Source: CBDCIS01 sp965217565 (lineage in GTDB: Bacteria > Chloroflexota > Dehalococcoidia > Lucifugimonadales > CATOSD01). From it: a stretch of 64,000 bases of DNA. The notes under the pieces were generated by a model. It saw only the letters and a list, made by a program, of their open reading frames with translations. It had not been told where the DNA came from and searched no databases. The DNA lies in assembly GCA_965217565.1 (NCBI GenBank), contig CBDCIS010000010.1:310001-374000 (forward strand), in the 5' to 3' direction. Position 1 is the first letter of the stretch, and each line of letters begins with the position of its first letter. Made by a program: the position numbers and the translations under genes. This document shows positions 61,160-64,000 of the stretch, in pieces.

Positions 61160-61768
61160 GTGACGGCTGTGAAGAACAACGCGCAATGCCGCAAAACGCC
61201 GGGCGTCCGCCGCCTAGTCGTCGTTGGCACGACGGGCTCGGGAAAGACGACGTTGGCGCGGGAGCTCTCGCGGATTCTGGGCGTTACCCACGTGGAGTTG
61301 GACGCCTACCGGCACGGACCCAACTGGCGCGAGACGCCGGACGACCTGTTCAGGGAACAACTCGCCGACGCGCTTCGCGGCGACCGTTGGGTAGCGGACG
61401 GCAACTACAGCGTGGCCCGCGACGTGGTATGGCCGAGAGCGACCGCGCTGGTCTGGATCGACTATCCTATTCGCGTTCCGCTGTGGAGGCTCTTCTGGCG
61501 GACCTTGCGCCGCGGCGTGACCCGGCAAAGGCTCTGGAACGACAACAAGGAGAACCTGTTCGAGCACTTCTTCACCACGCGCTCGCTGTTCGTCTGGGCC
61601 TTGAAGTCGCACTGGCGGCGTCGCAAGACGATGCCGGCCGTACTAGGGCAAGCCGAATACGCACATCTCGAGGTGATCCGCCTACGCTCCCCAAGCGCCG
61701 TGGAGGAGTGGTTAACAGGCATTAGAAGCGCTCAGTCCGGCGCGATACATCAGAGAGGCTACACATGA
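61160..61768 (+). CDS. P-loop kinase-like protein (adenylate-kinase/FlaR type)
   Basis: 202 residues from GTG 61160, four bases after the preceding stop. The Walker A motif GTTGSGKTTLA lies at about residues 23-33, followed by VTHVELDAYRHGPNWRETP and GDRWVADGNYSVARDVVWPRATALVWIDYP. This Asp/Asn-Tyr pattern is seen in small nucleotide-kinase-like proteins formerly called topology modulation proteins (FlaR). WRLFWRTLRRGVTRQRLW and FFTTRSLFVWALKSHWRRRK form a basic lid. The substrate is unknown. The stop overlaps the next start in ATGA. Confidence 0.8.
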   Translation: MTAVKNNAQCRKTPGVRRLVVVGTTGSGKTTLARELSRILGVTHVELDAYRHGPNWRETPDDLFREQLADALRGDRWVADGNYSVARDVVWPRATALVWIDYPIRVPLWRLFWRTLRRGVTRQRLWNDNKENLFEHFFTTRSLFVWALKSHWRRRKTMPAVLGQAEYAHLEVIRLRSPSAVEEWLTGIRSAQSGAIHQRGYT

Positions 61769-62835
61769 CCGAATACGACGTAGCGGTGATAAGGGGAGAC
61801 GGCGTTGGTGTGGAGGTGATCGAGGAGGGCATCAAGGCGCTGAAAGCCGTTGGCGGGATGTTCGACGTCTCGTGGAACTTCATTGAATATCCCTGGGGTT
61901 CCGACTACTACCTCGAGAACGGCGTGATGATGCCCTCCGACGCCCTGGCCCTGCTTGCCGAGTCCGACGCCATATACCTCGGAGCGGTCGGCCATCCCGA
62001 CATCCAGGACCACGTAACGCTCAACGGCCTGCTCCTTCCCATAAGGCGCGCGTTCGACCAGTACGTCTGCGAGCGGCGCAGCGTGCTCTACCCCGGCATA
62101 GCCTCGCCGCTTCGCGACAAGCAGCCCTGGGACATCGACATGGTGGTGATACGAGAGAACACGGAGGGCGAGTACGCCAATGTCGGCGGCTTCCAGTACA
62201 CCGGGTTCCCGGAGGAGATAGGGATTCAGGCGGGCGTGTTCACCCGGCGCGGCTGCGAGCGGGTGATAACCTACGCCTTCGAGCTCGCCCGCAGGCGGGA
62301 CAAGAAGCGCCACGTCACCTCAGTCACCAAGTCCAACGCGCAGGGTTTTGGTATGATAGTCTGGGACAGGGCGTTCGAGGCCGTCGCGGCCCTCTATCCC
62401 GACGTGCGAACGCGGTCGCTGCTGGTGGACGCTGCCTGCATGGACTTCGTGCGCAGGCCCGAGTCGTTCGACGTCGTGGTGGCGAGCAACCTCTTCGGTG
62501 ACATCCTCACCGACATCGGCGCGATTATAACCGGCAGCATGGGGCTAGCCTCCAGCGGTAACATCGACCCCGAAGGTCGCTTCCCGTCGATGTTTGAGCC
62601 CGTGCATGGCAGCGCCCCCGACATCATGGGCAAGGGCGTCGCAAACCCGATGGCGGCGATCCTCTCGGGCGGCCTCATGCTGCGTCACCTGGGCCACGAG
62701 CGGGCGCAGGAGGCTATCGAGAGGGCCGTGCTCCACGTCATCGACGAGGGCGAGACGCTGACGCCGGACCTCGGCGGCAACTCCAGCACCTCGCAGGTGG
62801 GCGACGCGGTTGTGTGCGCGCTCGGCCAGGGCTAA
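61765..62835 (+). CDS. Tartrate/D-malate dehydrogenase-type beta-decarboxylating oxidoreductase
   Basis: 356 residues, ATG 61765, overlapping the upstream stop. It belongs to the isocitrate/isopropylmalate dehydrogenase family. VVIRENTEGEYANVGG is the non-LeuB version of the substrate loop. VDAACMDFVRRPESFDVVVASNLFGDILTD holds the metal ligands, and SGNIDPEGRFPSMFEPVHGS and APDIMGKGVANP the NAD site. The EGEYANVGG and GNIDP-type motifs point to tartrate dehydrogenase or D-malate dehydrogenase rather than isocitrate dehydrogenase. It oxidises a 2-hydroxy acid and then decarboxylates it, with NAD and Mn or Mg. Confidence 0.87.
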   Translation: MTEYDVAVIRGDGVGVEVIEEGIKALKAVGGMFDVSWNFIEYPWGSDYYLENGVMMPSDALALLAESDAIYLGAVGHPDIQDHVTLNGLLLPIRRAFDQYVCERRSVLYPGIASPLRDKQPWDIDMVVIRENTEGEYANVGGFQYTGFPEEIGIQAGVFTRRGCERVITYAFELARRRDKKRHVTSVTKSNAQGFGMIVWDRAFEAVAALYPDVRTRSLLVDAACMDFVRRPESFDVVVASNLFGDILTDIGAIITGSMGLASSGNIDPEGRFPSMFEPVHGSAPDIMGKGVANPMAAILSGGLMLRHLGHERAQEAIERAVLHVIDEGETLTPDLGGNSSTSQVGDAVVCALGQG

Positions 62836-62838
62836 CAT

Positions 62839-63384
62839 ATGAGTAAGAACACGGCATCAACCGCGCTCTTCTCGCGGAACAGGCGCTATCGCTATCAACT
62901 TGCAAGGCAGGTCGGAGCCGGCGAGCGGGCTGTCATGTTCCTCATGCTAAACCCGTCAACCGCCGGCGAGCGGACGGACGATCAGACGATACGGCGGTGC
63001 ATCGGCTTTGCCAGGAGGTGGCATTATGGATGGCTGCGCGTAACCAACCTGTCGCCATTCCGCGCCACTCATCCGCAAGACCTCGAGAGCGCGGGCCGGG
63101 AGCCGAATCGTGTGTGGAGTCGGAACATCGAGGTCATTCTCGAAACGGCGGCGGTCTGCGACCTTATCGTTGCCGCCTATGGAAACCACGGCGGCGGCAA
63201 TGACCGCGCTGGCAGGGTCATGAGCCATCTCAGAAATGCGGGACGCCGCATCCACTGTCTTGGGCTTACCAGGCAGGGCCATCCCAGGCATCCGCTCCGC
63301 CTTCGCGCGGATACTGGTCTGACGGAGCTAATAGCTACTCAGCAACCGAATATAGCCAAGTGGCAGTCTTTTGGAGAGAAGTAA
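62839..63384 (+). CDS. DUF1643 domain-containing protein
   Basis: 181 residues, ATG 62839, three bases after the preceding stop. RYRYQLARQVGAGERAVMFLMLNPSTAGERTDDQTIRRCIGFAR and VTNLSPFRATHPQDL are characteristic of DUF1643, followed by VAAYGNHGGGNDRA and CLGLTRQGHPRHPLRL. The Asn-Pro-Ser-Thr-Ala motif resembles that of a uracil-DNA-glycosylase-like fold, but the function is unproven. Its genes often ride in mobile or repair contexts. Confidence 0.85.
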   Translation: MSKNTASTALFSRNRRYRYQLARQVGAGERAVMFLMLNPSTAGERTDDQTIRRCIGFARRWHYGWLRVTNLSPFRATHPQDLESAGREPNRVWSRNIEVILETAAVCDLIVAAYGNHGGGNDRAGRVMSHLRNAGRRIHCLGLTRQGHPRHPLRLRADTGLTELIATQQPNIAKWQSFGEK

Positions 63385-63420
63385 CGCGAGCCGATACCGG
63401 ATAAACTGAGGAGGTTTGAC

Positions 63421-64000
63421 ATGCTCGACTTGATAATCCGAGGAGGCCAGGTGGTTACGCCCTCGGGCGTGGGAAACTGGGACGTCGCCGTGCAGGGCGA
63501 GAAGATAGCGGCCGTCTCCGAGCCGAACGCAATCTCGACTGAAGGGGCAAGGGTCATCGACGCCTCCGGCAAGATAGTAATGCCGGGCGGCATCGAGCCT
63601 CACGCGCACATCGGAGGGCCTCGCCAGCCCGAACGCTCCGGCGCGGAGCCGGTGTCGAAGGCCGCCATCTACGGCGGCACCACCACCGTCCTCGACTTCG
63701 CCACGCAAGTCCCAGGCCACGACCTTCACCACGCCCTCGACGAGGCCGCAGAACGCTGGCGGGGCAACGCCTATACCGACTACTCCTACCACCCCATATT
63801 CACCCTGGGCGCCGGCCTCGACGCCATCGGCCAGATCCCCGAGCTTGTCGAGGCCGGGTTCCCCAGCTTCAAGATATTCACCACCAGCATCAGGCCGCCC
63901 AGCGACAACATGCAGAACAACAAGACCGACTTCGGGCGATTGGCGGCCATCATGGAGCAGGTAGCGGCCAACGGCGGCATGCTGCTCGTCCACTCGGAGG
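63421..64000 (+). CDS. Dihydropyrimidinase/hydantoinase-type amidohydrolase (partial)
   Basis: ATG 63421 with TGAGGAGG upstream; runs off the right edge after 193 codons. The amidohydrolase beginning is clear: LDLIIRGGQVVTPSG, KIVMPGGIEPHAHIGG (His-x-His binding the two metals), and GGTTTVLDFATQ. PSFKIFTTSIRPP follows, with Lys in the position that is carboxylated to bridge the metals, and the visible end MLLVHSE carries the next metal-binding His. It opens cyclic amides such as dihydropyrimidines or hydantoins. The ring specificity needs the missing C-terminal part. Confidence 0.85.
   Translation, partial: MLDLIIRGGQVVTPSGVGNWDVAVQGEKIAAVSEPNAISTEGARVIDASGKIVMPGGIEPHAHIGGPRQPERSGAEPVSKAAIYGGTTTVLDFATQVPGHDLHHALDEAAERWRGNAYTDYSYHPIFTLGAGLDAIGQIPELVEAGFPSFKIFTTSIRPPSDNMQNNKTDFGRLAAIMEQVAANGGMLLVHSE

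Overview
The window is a 64 kb, GC-rich bacterial segment with densely packed genes, Shine-Dalgarno sites of the AGGAGG type, several TTG starts and no rRNA or tRNA that I could recognise. Glycolate-type FAD oxidases, CoA transferases, a molybdenum hydroxylase, SDRs and lipoproteins with Thr/Pro- or Ala/Pro-rich linkers, with no lipopolysaccharide or outer-membrane assembly genes, suggest a Chloroflexota bacterium, possibly of the SAR202/Dehalococcoidia type. This is inference from gene content, not a placement.

Layout. 1-6.2 kb: a solute-binding lipoprotein running off the left edge, a PQQ-propeller membrane protein, a very large BNR/VPS10-like propeller gene with a 1-base frameshift, and a methyltransferase. 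6.2-12.7 kb: a 40-bp tandem repeat, two SDRs, an internally duplicated protein, an MFS exporter and aroC. 12.8-21.4 kb: the glcD-glcE-glcF glycolate oxidase operon (glcD frameshifted), gamma-glutamyltransferase and a molybdenum hydroxylase large subunit. 21.4-26.9 kb: an accessory patch with small membrane and lipoproteins, a decayed tyrosine integrase with two amber stops, a BRCT protein and gene fragments. 26.9-37.8 kb: a reverse-strand block with a thioredoxin-domain YyaL-like protein, polX, secA, two tandem copies of a tiny membrane protein, prs, a PEP-mutase-like lyase and small unknowns. 37.9-40.4 kb: a forward three-gene operon whose first gene is a DsbA-like oxidoreductase with an in-frame TGA exactly where the first active-site cysteine should be, followed by a SECIS-like hairpin. 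This is a probable selenoprotein. 40.6-46 kb: leuB, an acyl-CoA carboxyltransferase and two CoA transferases. 47-51 kb: a Phd/PIN toxin-antitoxin pair and leuS under a T-box. 51.1-57.7 kb: a P63C-domain gene and a NYN-domain gene invaded by four insertion sequences, with older IS debris. 57.9-64 kb: a forward run with a DUF4349/PKD lipoprotein, a NUDIX hydrolase, small enzymes, a tartrate/malate-type dehydrogenase and a hydantoinase running off the right edge.

The gaps carry at least three families of short hairpin repeats and a palindromic MITE-like element. All four insertion sequences carry transposases split into two frames joined by a -1 shift at an A- or G-rich slippery run. Two ordinary genes have single-base frameshifts, one of them clearly in a homopolymer, so assembly error should be considered for those.
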